The translations under genes and the position numbers were made by a program. Below are positions 40,756-49,732 of a stretch of DNA of 64,000 bases, one piece after another (positions within the stretch are counted from its first letter, which is position 1; each line of letters opens with the position of its first letter). This stretch comes from DATBQN01 sp963799925 (GTDB lineage: Bacteria > Acidobacteriota > Thermoanaerobaculia > Multivoradales > UBA5704): NCBI GenBank assembly GCA_963799925.1, contig CAWCYZ010000001.1:248001-312000 (forward strand). Direction: 5' to 3'. The notes beneath the pieces were generated by a model. That model was not told the DNA's origin, did not search any database, and worked only from the letters and a program-made list of their open reading frames with translations.

Positions 40756-41860
40756 ATGAACGACCTCTTCCTCCGTACCTGCCGCGGCGAGGCGACCGAG
40801 CGCCGGCCGGTTTGGATGATGCGCCAGGCGGGGCGCTTCCTCCCCGAGTACCGGGCCGTCCGCGCCAAGGTCGATTTCCTCACCCTCTGCAAGACTCCGG
40901 ACCTCGCCGCCGAGGTGACGCTCCAGCCGGTCGACATCCTGGGCGTCGACGTGGCGATCCTCTTCGCCGACATCCTGCTGCCGCTCGAGGCGATGGGGGC
41001 GGAGCTCGTCTTCGCCGCCGGCGACGGCCCGACCTTCCCGCGGCCGGTGCGCACGCGCGAGGCGGCCGCCGCCCTCACCCCGCTCGACGACGATGCCGCC
41101 CACGAGCGGCTCGGCTACGTCTACGAGGCCCTGCGCCGGGTGCGCCGGGCGCTCGACGGCCGGGTGCCGGTCGTCGGCTTCGGCGGCACGCCGTGGACGC
41201 TCGCCGCGTACCTCGTCGAGGGCGGCGGCTCGAAGCAGTTCGCCCATCTCCTCGGCTGGAGCTGGCGCGACCCCGACGGGCTCGCCCTGCTGCTCGACCG
41301 CCTGGCCGACACCTCGCTCGCCTATCTCCGCGGCCAGCTCGCCGCCGGCGCCCAGGCGATCCAGCTCTTCGACACCTGGGGCGGCATCCTCGACCCGGAG
41401 CGCTACGAGCGGCTCGCCCTGCCGCCGCTCCTCAAGGTGATCCGCGGCCTGCGCGCCGCGGCCCCCGCCGGCACGCCGCTCATCTACTACCTCCACGGCG
41501 GCTCGCACCTGCTGCCGGCGCTCGCCAGGCTGCCGGTCGACGTCCTCTCGGTCGATTGGCGCCTGCCGCTCGGGGCGGTCCGCCGCCTGCTCGCCGCGAG
41601 CTCGGCCGGCGCCGAGGGCGCCCCGCGCGTGCTGCAGGGGAACCTCGACCCGGCGGCGCTCCTGGCGCCCATCCCGGAGATCGAGCGCCGGGTGGCCGGG
41701 CTGATCGCCGAGGGGACCGCCCCCGGCTATGGCCACGTCGTCAATCTCGGCCATGGCATCCTGCCGATGACGCCGGTCGAGAACGCGCGCGCCTTCGTCG
41801 AGTCGGCGCAGCGCCTCTCGGCCGCAGCCGGCGCTGGCCGCGACCTCGACCGTTTCGTAA
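40756..41860 (+). CDS. hemE: uroporphyrinogen decarboxylase, 3' end frameshifted
   Basis: Decarboxylates the four acetate side chains of uroporphyrinogen III to give coproporphyrinogen III. Signature stretches: RRPVWMMRQAGRFLPEYRAVRAKVDFL, VDVAILFADILLPLEAMG, GFGGTPWTLAAYLVEGGGSK, LFDTWGGIL and VNLGHGILPMTPVENARAFVE. About 368 residues. The main frame shows no stop before the next gene: it runs on past 41860, while a TAA at 41858-41860 sits in the +1 frame, four bases before the hemG ATG. The likely cause is one indel near 41820-41855. Confidence 0.93.
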
Positions 41861-41863
41861 GCC

Positions 41864-43212
41864 ATGCCGGAGGCGCTCGTCGTCGGCGCCGGGGTGAGCG
41901 GCCTCGCCGCCGCCCGCGCCCTGGCGCGCGCCGGCGTCGAGGTGGCGGTGGTCGAGGCCGCGGACGCGCCGGGTGGCACCTTCGCCACCGCGGCCGAGGG
42001 CGGCTTCCTCGCCGAGCTCGGGCCCAACACGGTGCAGGAGTCGCCGGAGCTCCGCGCCCTCGCCGACGGACGCCGGCGCGATCGACGAGCTCGTCGCCGC
42101 CGCGCCGGCGGCCGGCCGCCGCTACGTGGTCCACCGCGGGCGGCCGGTGCCCCTCCCCGCCTCGCCCCCGGCGCTCCTCGCCTCGCCGCTCCTCTCCGCC
42201 GCCGCCAAGCTGCGCCTGGCGACCGAGCCCTGGCGCGGGCCGGGCCCCCGGCTCGCCCGCGCCGGACGAGAGCTTCGCCGCATTCCTCCGCCGCCGCCTG
42301 GGCGCCGGCGTCCTGCCCCTGGGCGACGCCATGGCGCTGGGGATCTACGCCGGCGACCCGGAAGAGCTCGCGGTGGGCTACGCCTTCCCCACCCTCCATG
42401 CTCTCGAGCGCCAGCACGGCAGCCTGCTCGCGGGTCTCCGCCGGTCCCGCCGCGCGTCCGAAGCCGCCGAGCCCGCGGCCGGGCCGCGCCGGCTGATCGC
42501 CTTCCGCGGCGGCGCCGCCGCCTTCGCCGGCCGCCTGGCGGCCGGCCTCGACCTCGCGACCGGCTGCCGCGCCGAGGCGGCGCGGCGGGAGGGCGACCTC
42601 TTCCGGGTGTCGCTCGCGGCCGGGGACGGCCGGCGGGAGATCGCGGCGCGCCGGCTGATCGTCGCCCTCCCCGCCGCCGCCGCCGCCGCCTTCCTGGCGC
42701 CTCTCGGACCCGCCGCCGCCGCCCTCGACGGCCTGCCGCAGGCGCCGGTCGCCGTCGTGGCCCTGGGCTTCGCGCGCGGCGACGTCGCCCATCCGCTCGA
42801 CGGCTTCGGCCTCCTCGCGCCGCACCGCGAGGGCCGCGACGTCCTCGGCGTCCTCTTCCCCTCGACCCTCTTCCCCGGCCGCGCCCCGGCGGGGGCGGTC
42901 CTCCTCACCGCCATGGTCGGCGGCCGGCGGCGGCCGGAGCTCGTCGAGCTGCCGGACGGCGAGCTGATGGCGCGCGTCCGCCGCGAGCTCGCCGCGCTCC
43001 TCGGCGCCCGCGGCGAGCCGGTCTTCACCGCCCTCCGCCGCTGGCGGCCGGGGATCCCCCAGCCGACGGCGCGGGCCGCCGCGGTGCGCGCCGCCGCCGC
43101 GGCCCTCGAGCGCGCCCACCCCGGCCTCGCCGTCCTCGGCAACTGGCGCTACGGCGTCGGCGTGCCGGACTGCGTGCGCGCCGGCTGGTCGCTCGGCGAG
43201 GCGACGCCATGA
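41864..43212 (+). CDS. hemG: oxygen-dependent protoporphyrinogen oxidase (HemY type), two frameshifts
   Basis: FAD enzyme that oxidises protoporphyrinogen IX, a late heme step. The N-terminus shows the dinucleotide fold VVGAGVSGLAAARALARAGVEVAVVEA and GPNTVQESPELRALA; the C-terminus has the FAD-closing HPGLAVLGNWRYGVGVPDCVRAG. Joining the frames gives about 449 residues, near normal. Frames change near 42068 (GGACGCC, one extra base) and near 42263 (GCCGGACGAG, one extra base), each repairable by deleting a base. hemE lies 3 bp upstream and the next gene overlaps by four bases. A GC-rich, Ala-rich sequence reduces motif clarity in the middle. Confidence 0.88.
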
Positions 43213-44648
43213 GCCGGCGAGCGCGCCCGCTCGCCTTCCTCCTCCTCCCCGCCGTCGGCCTCGCGCTCGGCGCCCTGGCGCGGACCCCCGAGACCGCGCC
43301 GCCCCCGGTGCGCAAAGGTTTCGGCGAGCAGGTCGCGGTGCGCGAGACCGAGCTCGTCTTCGGGCCTGACAACGATCTGCAGCGCACCGAGCCGCCGAGC
43401 GCCTTCCGGGTGATGGAGGGCGGCAGCGCGCGGCCGGTGACGCGGGCCGAGCGCCTGACGGCGGACACCTGGACGGCCGTCGTCTACGTCGACCGCGTCC
43501 TGGCGCCGCCCGAGACCGGCTTCCTCGCCGCCCTGGCGCTGTCGCGGGCGAGCGAGGCGCTCACCGGGCGGGCGGCGGTCGAGCTGGTCGTCGCCGATCC
43601 GGCGCCGCGGACCCTCCTCGCCCCCACCCGCGAGCCGGGCCTCCTCTCCGGCGCCCTGACCGACCTCGCCAACGAGCTGCGGCAGGCGCGGGACCGCGGC
43701 GCCGCCGTGCGGCCGCCCGATCCGGCCGCGGTGCGCCGCCAGCTCGACCGCCTGGTCGCCTTCGTCGCCGGGCGGCCGCGGCCGGCGCCGCGCGCCCTCT
43801 TCCTGGTCGCCGACGGCCGCGACTTCCCGCCCGCCGTCCTCGACGCCCTCGGCCGCGACCGGGTCGACCCGGCCGGGCTCCCCGCCGAGGAGGGCGCCCG
43901 CGCCTACGCGGCGGCGGCCCAGGGGCTCGCGGCCTACGGCTGGGTGACGTTCCCCATGCCCTTCCGCGAGCTCCCCGCGCCGGCGCGCTCGACGAGCGTC
44001 GGCTTCAGCCTGGCCGAGGTCGGCCGCCGTCTCCACGGCATGCACCCCAGGCGGGCGGGCGACCCGCAGCTCGCCGAGTACGGCGCCGAGCCGCGCCTGG
44101 CGGTCCTCCGCGCGGTGGCGCGGATGACCGGCGGCGGGGTGGTGGGGAGCCCGGGCGCGCTCCAGCCGGCGATCGACGACCTGCCCTGGCGCTGGCACCT
44201 CTGGTTCGCCGCCCCGCCGTCGTTCGAGGGGCGGGTCCATCCCGTGACCGTCGAGCTGGCGCGGACGGGCGCGGCGCTCCGCGGACCGCAGTGGCTGCGC
44301 TCCGGGGTGCCGGAGGGATTGGCCGACGCGCGCCTCGGCGCCCTCCTGGCGGCGAGCGGGCCGGCGGTGGACTTGGGAGATCTGACCGTCGAGCTGCAGG
44401 TCGAGAAGACGCGCGGCGGGACGACCGTGCGCGCCCGGCTCGCCGCGCCCGGACAGCTCGCCGCCGGTCCGGCGGGTCCCCTGCGAGTCTCGCTCGCCTT
44501 CGACGCCGGCGGCGCCGTGCGGCGCGAGATCCTGGCGCGCCCGGAGAGCCCGGTCGAGCTGGTCCCGCCGGCCGGCGCGCACCGGCTGGCGGCGGTGATC
44601 GAGGACCTGGGAGGCGACCGCTGGGGCGGCGCGGCCGCCGACCTGTGA
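43209..44648 (+). CDS. secreted protein of unknown function, possible VWFA-related acidobacterial protein
   Basis: The 479-residue product starts with a signal peptide (RPLAFLLLPAVGLALGALA). The body is beta/alpha with RLTADTWTAVVYVDRVLAP near residue 85 and RPAPRALFLVADGRDFPP near residue 200, where VWFA-like proteins place the first strand and a later strand, but no MIDAS DxSxS is visible. The segment ending WRWHLWFAAPPSFEGRVHPVTVEL resembles the C-terminal beta domain of acidobacterial VWFA-related proteins. It overlaps hemG by four bases (ATGA). Assignment is weak. Confidence 0.6.
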   Translation: MSRRARPLAFLLLPAVGLALGALARTPETAPPPVRKGFGEQVAVRETELVFGPDNDLQRTEPPSAFRVMEGGSARPVTRAERLTADTWTAVVYVDRVLAPPETGFLAALALSRASEALTGRAAVELVVADPAPRTLLAPTREPGLLSGALTDLANELRQARDRGAAVRPPDPAAVRRQLDRLVAFVAGRPRPAPRALFLVADGRDFPPAVLDALGRDRVDPAGLPAEEGARAYAAAAQGLAAYGWVTFPMPFRELPAPARSTSVGFSLAEVGRRLHGMHPRRAGDPQLAEYGAEPRLAVLRAVARMTGGGVVGSPGALQPAIDDLPWRWHLWFAAPPSFEGRVHPVTVELARTGAALRGPQWLRSGVPEGLADARLGALLAASGPAVDLGDLTVELQVEKTRGGTTVRARLAAPGQLAAGPAGPLRVSLAFDAGGAVRREILARPESPVELVPPAGAHRLAAVIEDLGGDRWGGAAADL

Positions 44649-44676
44649 CCGCACGGCGCTGCTAGACTATCGAGCG

Positions 44677-45063
44677 ATGGCAGACGAGACCAGGGTCCGA
44701 GGCGCCGGCGGCACGCCGGGCGGCCTGGGGCAGTTCGTGATCGGGTTCGTGATGGTCGTCGCCGGCGGCTACCTGCTGACCAGCCAGGTCACCGTCGCCG
44801 GCGGCTCCTGGTCGCTCTGGGGGCACAGCTCGTTCGGGCTGTCGCTCCTGCCGCTCCTCGTCGGCATCGGCATCCTCTTCTGGAACGGCCGCTCGGTCGT
44901 CGGCTGGCTGCTGCTGGTGGCGGGCCTGGTGATCCTCTTCGCCGGCATCCTCATGAACCTCCACATCTACTTCCAGCCCACCAGCCTCTTCAACACCCTG
45001 ATGATGCTCGTCCTCCTGGTCGGCGGCATCGGCCTCGCCGTGCGCTCGCTCGCGGCCCGCTGA
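44677..45063 (+). CDS. small polytopic membrane protein
   Basis: A 128-residue protein with four hydrophobic segments: FVIGFVMVVAGGYLLTSQV, FGLSLLPLLVGIGILF, VVGWLLLVAGLVILFAGIL and LFNTLMMLVLLVGGIGLAV. A glycine-rich soluble N-terminus (about 20 residues) precedes the first helix. The pattern resembles the membrane half of LiaF/DUF-type envelope-stress proteins, but no diagnostic motif is present. It begins 28 bp after the upstream secreted protein and is probably in the same operon as hemE-hemG. Confidence 0.75.
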   Translation: MADETRVRGAGGTPGGLGQFVIGFVMVVAGGYLLTSQVTVAGGSWSLWGHSSFGLSLLPLLVGIGILFWNGRSVVGWLLLVAGLVILFAGILMNLHIYFQPTSLFNTLMMLVLLVGGIGLAVRSLAAR

Positions 45064-45066
45064 GCG

Positions 45067-45095
45067 GCGCCGGATCGCGCGGCGGGTGGGGCCCT
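45067..45095 (+). repeat. 29-bp exact match to 52722-52750
   Basis: These 29 bases, starting GCGCCGGATCGCGCGG, recur without mismatch at 52722-52750, where they encode the end (RRIARRVGPWP) of a small protein. Here they lie directly after the stop of the membrane-protein gene, without a reading frame. A residue of an old duplication or recombination within the accessory region is the likely cause; chance is improbable at this length even in GC-rich DNA. Confidence 0.65.
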
Positions 45096-45202
45096 AACCC
45101 GGCGAAAGCTGGTGCAAAAGGGGGGTCGAAAACAGCATCTCAGCCGGCGCGCCACACGCTCGGCCTGGCGCCGGCCGACCGAGCGCGCTACTCTTCGCCG
45201 CC

Positions 45203-45610
45203 ATGGACGACCCCGACGATCGCCTCGATGGGGACGAGCTGTGGGCGGCGAAGCGCCTGCTCGAGACCCAGGCCGCGGCACGCGGCATGCCGGGCCTCGA
45301 CTTCCCCGCGGACCGCGTACGGCAGGCGGTCGAGGGCAGCGGGCTGGAGTTCCGGCTCGCCGTCAGCCTGATCCGCGCCCTCGACAGGCCGCCCGATCTC
45401 TTCCTCCGCTCGCCGCTCGAGCTCGGATCGGACGAGCCCGGCGCGGGCGACGAATCCGGGCGCGACGTGATCCTCGCCAATCTCGCTCGGCTGGGCGCCG
45501 CCCTGCCGCCGGCGCCGCCGCTCTCGCCCGCCGAGGCGGGCGGCATCCTGGCGCGTTGCGCGACGATCGCCGCCCGCCGCAGCGCGCGACCGGCAGAAGC
45601 TCCCGACTAG
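45203..45610 (+). CDS. small soluble protein of unknown function
   Basis: The 135-residue acidic, mostly helical product (DELWAAKRLLETQAAARGMPG, AVEGSGLEFRLAVSLIRALDRPPDLFLR, SPAEAGGILARCATIAARR) has no signal peptide and no recognised motif. Its codon pattern is that of a real GC-rich gene (strong third-position G/C with sensible amino-acid order). It converges on the TPR gene at 45607-47004, overlapping by 4 bp. The role is unknown; position suggests it belongs to the accessory cluster. Confidence 0.6.
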   Translation: MDDPDDRLDGDELWAAKRLLETQAAARGMPGLDFPADRVRQAVEGSGLEFRLAVSLIRALDRPPDLFLRSPLELGSDEPGAGDESGRDVILANLARLGAALPPAPPLSPAEAGGILARCATIAARRSARPAEAPD

Positions 45611-47004
45611 CCCGGCCGACCGCCGCCCGGCCCGAGCGGCCGCGGCTCTCCCGCGCCCGGCGCCCCGCTCCCCCGCCGCGGCGTGCCGGCGGCCATCACC
45701 CGCGCCGCCGCGGCGCGCACCGAGGCGGCGTCCGCCTGGCGGCGGCGAAGCGCCGCGGCAAGGCTCGCGAGGGCCTCCCGGCCCTCGGCGGCGAGCCGCA
45801 GCCGGCCGGCGCCGGCGAGCGCCTCGCCGACGACGATCTCCGCCTCTCCCGCTCGGCCGTGCTCGAGCTCCAGCGCGGCGACGGCCAGCGCCACCTGGAG
45901 GGCCTCGTGCGGGCGCCCCAGAGCCTCCAGGCCGGCGCGCGCCTCGCGCAGGGCGCGGGCTGCCGGCAGGTACTCTCCCAAGGCCGCCGCGAGCTCGCCC
46001 TCGAGCCAACGGCGCCGCAGGGCCTCCCAAGGCTCCAGGTCTCCCCACACCCGCTGGCGCGCCAGCTTGCCGAGCGAGCGCGCCAGTGCCTGACGGCCCA
46101 TGGCGACGGCCGCGAGGGCGAGCTGCAGCAGGCCCTCGACCATGGCCCAACCGAACGGATCGGCCAGCTCGAGCCCGGCGAGGAGGCAACCGGCGCCGGC
46201 CGCCCCGGCGCCTGCGGCGCCGAGCGCGATGCCGCGGGCGATGCGCGCCCGGCCGGCCGCGCCGGCGCCTCCGCCGCGCTCCCTCTCGAACAGCCCGTGG
46301 GCCCACCCCAGCATCTCGGCAGCCTCCTCGAACCGCCCCTGGTCGTGGCGGAGCCGGCCGTGGAGCTCGAGGATCTCGGCATAGAGAGCCCCCTCCGCGC
46401 AGCCGCTGCCGGCGAACCGGCGGTGCGCCTCGCCGAATGCCGAATCGGCACCGCGGAGGTCCCCCGCGATCCGCCAGGAGTTGCCGAGCTCCGCCCACAG
46501 CCCCGCCCCACCGCCGGGCGCGGCTTCCTCCTCCGGGCTGCCGGCTGCGGCCGCGGCGCAGACCGCGATGCCGAACGCGGAGAGGAGCCCCGCGAGGCGT
46601 GGATCGCCCTGCCGCAGCTCGCGCGCCGCGGTGAGGAGCGTCCGGCACTGCTCTGCCGCGGAGAGGCTCGAGAGCTCCGCGACCCGCCTCTCCAGCCGCG
46701 CTCTCGCCGGCTCTCCCCAGCGCGCCGCGAATTGCCGCCAGGCGCCCCGCTCCCGGCGGCTCTCGCCGTCCTGCCGCGAGGCGAAGACCGCGGCCGCCCG
46801 GTCGATCGCGCCGTCATAGCCCTCGTCCGCCGGCCGCGCGAGCTCGGCCCGGACGCTCTCGGCACAGGCCCGGCAGCCGCGGACCAGGTGCCGCACGACC
46901 GTCTTGGCATCCCGCGGGCCGAGCTCGCTGGCGGCGAAGGCGCGCAGGACCGCCGGGCTCGGGTGATCCCCGGGCGGGGTCGCGCTCCGCTCGTCGTCCG
47001 CCAT
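45607..47004 (-). CDS. TPR protein with zinc-finger-like head (paralogue 1)
   Basis: A 465-residue cytosolic protein. Residues 1-60 hold a short zinc-binding module with HLVRGCRACAESV (HxxxCxxC), as in anti-sigma (zf-HC2) heads. The remainder is almost all helical with TPR-like pairs (LWAELGNSWRIAGDLRGADSAFGEAHRRF, LYAEILELHGRLRHDQGRFEEAAEMLGWAHGLFE, LQVALAVAALELEHGRAGEAEIVVGEAL). No membrane segment. Three related proteins lie within 12 kb (47715-49031, 50948-52345, 56075-57394). It diverges from the XRE gene at 47172 across 167 bp holding a TATACT -10-like box on the plus strand. Probably a sensor or protein-interaction receptor; the ligand is unknown. Confidence 0.78.
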   Translation of the reverse strand: MADDERSATPPGDHPSPAVLRAFAASELGPRDAKTVVRHLVRGCRACAESVRAELARPADEGYDGAIDRAAAVFASRQDGESRRERGAWRQFAARWGEPARARLERRVAELSSLSAAEQCRTLLTAARELRQGDPRLAGLLSAFGIAVCAAAAAGSPEEEAAPGGGAGLWAELGNSWRIAGDLRGADSAFGEAHRRFAGSGCAEGALYAEILELHGRLRHDQGRFEEAAEMLGWAHGLFERERGGGAGAAGRARIARGIALGAAGAGAAGAGCLLAGLELADPFGWAMVEGLLQLALAAVAMGRQALARSLGKLARQRVWGDLEPWEALRRRWLEGELAAALGEYLPAARALREARAGLEALGRPHEALQVALAVAALELEHGRAGEAEIVVGEALAGAGRLRLAAEGREALASLAAALRRRQADAASVRAAAARVMAAGTPRRGSGAPGAGEPRPLGPGGGRPG

Positions 47005-47063
47005 CGTCTTCGATCCTTAGATGGAGGATTCTGTATCAGCTCGCGAGCATCCTGCAATTTCGG

Positions 47064-47069
47064 TATACT
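47064..47069 (+). promoter_or_regulatory. candidate -10 box upstream of the XRE gene
   Basis: TATACT lies 103 bp before the XRE ATG in unusually AT-rich DNA (GCAATTTCGGTATACTCG). No good -35 box is found at 17 bp, so it may be an extended or activator-dependent promoter. A short palindrome GCTCGCGAGC (47039-47048) covers the -35 position and could be an operator. Confidence 0.35.
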
Positions 47070-47171
47070 CGCTTCGCATCGAGATGACCGAAGAGGCAGA
47101 GTATCGTTTGCCCATCAGCCCGCGGCGCTCGGTGCATCTTCGCTGCCGATGCGCGGCGTTCGAGGTGAGAG

Positions 47172-47591
47172 ATGGCGCGACGAGCGGATCCGAAGAACAG
47201 CCCCGGCACGCAGCGCCTCATCGAGGGGCTCGCCGCCGCAGTGCGGGCGGCCAAGGTCCCGCGCCGCGCCCTCGAGCAGCGGCTCGGCTGGAGCGCCGGC
47301 TACGTGAGCCGGGTACTGAACGGGCCGATCGAGCTCAAGGTGGGCCACGTCTTCGCCATCCTCGGCGCGATCGGCAAGGATCCGGCGGAATTCTTCCGCG
47401 AGACCTTTCCGCCGCGCTTCAGCCTGCGGCCCGCGGGGGCGGAGGAGGCCCTCGGCCGCGGCCGCGGCGGGGCCGGCGAGCTCGACCCGCGGGATCGCCA
47501 CATCCGGCAGGTCGTGCTCGAGATGGTCGAGGAGTTCGTCGCCGGAGCGAGCGCCGGCCCGCGGGCTCCGGCCCCACCGAAGTCCTCCTAG
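47172..47591 (+). CDS. XRE-type helix-turn-helix regulator (Cro/CI-like)
   Basis: A 139-residue protein with a Cro/CI-like HTH in residues 12-70: LIEGLAAAVRAAKVPRRALEQRLGWSAGYVSRVLNGPIELKVGHVFAILGAIGKDPAEFF. The recognition helix is SAGYVSRVLNG. The C-terminus is a short helical tail (HIRQVVLEMVEEFVAGASAG). It is divergent from paralogue 1 of the TPR family, so it may control that gene. Such a small HTH beside a TPR protein is repeated at 50475-52345. Confidence 0.87.
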   Translation: MARRADPKNSPGTQRLIEGLAAAVRAAKVPRRALEQRLGWSAGYVSRVLNGPIELKVGHVFAILGAIGKDPAEFFRETFPPRFSLRPAGAEEALGRGRGGAGELDPRDRHIRQVVLEMVEEFVAGASAGPRAPAPPKSS

Positions 47592-47714
47592 AGCGCTCCG
47601 GCCGTCGGCTCGAGGAGCAGGGCTGGGTGTCTCCGTATACCCGTCGGCTGCGATGGTTACCTCACAGCCGATCGAGCCGGCCGCACGGCGAGGCGGCGCC
47701 CGCCCGCCTGCCCG

Positions 47715-49031
47715 TCAGGCGACGGGCAGCAGCTCGAAGCGCGCGCTCGGGTCGCGCTCGAGGAGGCGCAGGAAGCTCATCACCGAGCGCAGCAGCTCGA
47801 GCGAGAGGCGCTCGCGCTCGCAGGCCTGGCGCAGCAGGAGGACCGCGCCGACGGCCTCGCGGTCGATGCCGCAGGCCCGGAACGTCGCGATCAGCTCGCG
47901 GAGGAGGGGCGAGAGCTCGGCGACCGGCCTGCCCTGGCGCAGCCGGACGATGGCGAGCTCGAGCGCGACGAGGCCGGCCTTGTAGTGCAGCTCCCGCGCC
48001 GCGAACCCGCGCCGCACCGTCTCGAGAGCCGCCGCGGCCTCGGCGAGCTCACCCAATCCGGCGGCGATGCGGCCCTCCTCCCAGCGGAGCTTCAGGAGGC
48101 TCAGGCGGTCGCCGGCGTAGCGGCGACGGAGGTCGCTCGCCGCCAACGCGGCCCGCGCCTCGGCGAAGCGCTCGCACTCGTTGAGGAGCAGGACACGCGT
48201 GTGGAGCGCGATGGCGAGAAGGTTCGGGTCTGCTCTCGATCGATTTGCGCCAGACCCTGGTCCACCCATCGCAGGCCGAGCCCGGATCGCCGTCGTAGCC
48301 GCTGTAGAGCCCGCGCGTAATGAGACAGCGGCCGGCGAGATGGGTCTCGCCGGCACGCCGGTAGAGGGTTGCGCCGCGCGCAGACACTGGCGCGACTCCT
48401 CGAAGCGCCGCTCGGCGTTCCGCAGCGAAGCCTTGAGATCCAGGATGCGGGCGCGCAGCAGCACGTCGCCCGTGCCGTCCGCCATGAGGTCTTCGGCGCG
48501 CTGCATGTAGTCGTCCGCCTCGTAGAGGACGTCGTTCACCCGGTAGGCGTTGGCCACCTCCGCCGCGATCCGCGCCTGGAAGTCGGCGAGCAGGGGCGCG
48601 GGGTAGTCGCCGGCATCCATGTACCCGCTGACCGACAGCGCGCAGTTGGCGTAGCGGAGCATCATGCCCGCATCCCTATGCCGGTAATGATTGCTGAGCT
48701 CGAGGAGCTTCCGGCAGAGGGGCCAGCCCGAGAGGGCCGGACCGTCGCCGTAGTCGTGGCCGTCGACCACGGCGAGATAGGCCGCGAGGGTGGCGTCCGC
48801 CGCGGCCTCCTGGCGCGCGCCGGCCGGCGCGGCGCGGCGGGCGGCCGCGATGGCGCGGTCGACCGGGCCGTCGTACTCGGCCTCGCCGCGCGCGCGCATC
48901 CCTTGGACCTCGGCCAGCCACTCCGCGGAGCAGCGCCGGCAGCGGCGGATGTGGAGCCGGAGCTGCTTCTGCTCCGGCAGCTCGCCGCCCGCCGCGAACG
49001 AACGGATCTGCTCTGCCGTCGGATGCTTCAT
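47715..49031 (-). CDS. TPR protein with zinc-finger-like head (paralogue 2), compensated frameshifts inside
   Basis: 438 residues as read. The N-terminal head has HIRRCRRCSAEWL (HxxxCxxC). TPR-like helices follow (LRARILDLKASLRNAERRFEESRQCL, LHTRVLLLNECERFAEARAALA, LKLRWEEGRIAAGLGELAEAAAALETVRRGF). Between about 48390 and 48225 the frame gives a non-helical Pro/Ala stretch, whereas neighbouring frames read GETHLAGRCLITRGLYSGYDGDPGSA and LRWVDQGLAQIDREQDPN, the expected TPR pattern; three small indels that cancel out explain this. It lies 37 bp downstream of secreted-peptide gene A on the same strand. Its last 48 coding bases are copied at 49774-49821. Confidence 0.78.
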   Translation of the reverse strand: MKHPTAEQIRSFAAGGELPEQKQLRLHIRRCRRCSAEWLAEVQGMRARGEAEYDGPVDRAIAAARRAAPAGARQEAAADATLAAYLAVVDGHDYGDGPALSGWPLCRKLLELSNHYRHRDAGMMLRYANCALSVSGYMDAGDYPAPLLADFQARIAAEVANAYRVNDVLYEADDYMQRAEDLMADGTGDVLLRARILDLKASLRNAERRFEESRQCLRAAQPSTGVPARPISPAAVSLRAGSTAATTAIRARPAMGGPGSGANRSRADPNLLAIALHTRVLLLNECERFAEARAALAASDLRRRYAGDRLSLLKLRWEEGRIAAGLGELAEAAAALETVRRGFAARELHYKAGLVALELAIVRLRQGRPVAELSPLLRELIATFRACGIDREAVGAVLLLRQACERERLSLELLRSVMSFLRLLERDPSARFELLPVA

Positions 49032-49068
49032 CGCTCGGGTCTCCCTCGGGACGAGTTAGCGGCTGCGC

Positions 49069-49467
49069 CTATTCTTCCACAATCCCCGGCGGGGTGGTCC
49101 CCGGGGCCGCGCGTCGCGGCCACGGGGACCCCGGGCTTTGTACGTGATGGCCGTTCGGGTCGACGCCGGAGCCCTCGTCGCCGGTGACGAGCGAGTAGCC
49201 CGGCAGCGCCCCGGCGGTCGCCGGCTTGCCGTTCGGGTCGACGCCGCTCCCCTGCCCGCCGCGCATCGTCGTCAGGGCGGGGGACCAGAGCCCGGCCCAC
49301 CACCGCCAGGCGGCGGCGAGGGGGGACCCGGCGAGCGCCGCGGTCGCGGCAGGGTGGGCGGCGCGGCCGGCGCGCCGGGGAGCCGCCGTGGCGGCGGCGG
49401 AGCCCGCCAGCAGCAGGGCGAGGGCGAGGGCGGCGAGGGAGGGGCGGGTGATCGCTTGACGAGACAT
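49069..49467 (-). CDS. small secreted peptide precursor, copy A
   Basis: Starts at ATG 49467 behind a strong AAAAGGAGAAGG Shine-Dalgarno. A signal peptide (ITRPSLAALALALLLAGSAAATAA) is followed by a Trp-rich patch (AAAWRWWAGLWSP) and two copies of a motif: GGQGSGVDPNG and GDEGSGVDPNGHH. Copy B stops right after the second motif; in copy A a 2-bp difference after CAC removes the stop and adds about 21 Pro/Arg-rich residues, giving 132 residues. I know no family of this kind. The neighbouring TPR gene starts 37 bp downstream, so the peptide and the TPR protein are probably co-transcribed. A secreted structural or signalling peptide is possible. Confidence 0.72.
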   Translation of the reverse strand: MSRQAITRPSLAALALALLLAGSAAATAAPRRAGRAAHPAATAALAGSPLAAAWRWWAGLWSPALTTMRGGQGSGVDPNGKPATAGALPGYSLVTGDEGSGVDPNGHHVQSPGSPWPRRAAPGTTPPGIVEE

Positions 49468-49724
49468 GTTCCTTCTCCTTTTCCGCGGGACCTGCTCCCC
49501 CGCCGGAATGGCGGGGCGCGCCCGCGGAGGGCAACGGCGAGCGCTGCGGACGCCGCGAGTCTCGCAAGTCTGCTCCACTAGCGCCGACGAATCGTCCCGC
49601 CAGCGACAAGAGCGTTCCGGCGCGAGGTGTTCCGCATCCACGTCACTGGATGCCATTCCACCGCCGGGCTCAATCGGGCTTCCGCTATTGGGATGGGTGC
49701 TCGCGCCAGGAGAAAACGGTTGCG
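49111..49724. repeat. direct repeat, copy A of a ~612-bp duplication
   Basis: Nearly identical to 49821-50432 (offset 710 falling to 708, a handful of substitutions and one 2-bp indel). Covers the secreted-peptide gene and about 250 bp of upstream DNA. Differences inside the gene change G to A, W to S, T to N and N to D in the peptide, so the copies have begun to diverge. Confidence 0.92.
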
Positions 49725-49732
49725 GCCGGCGG

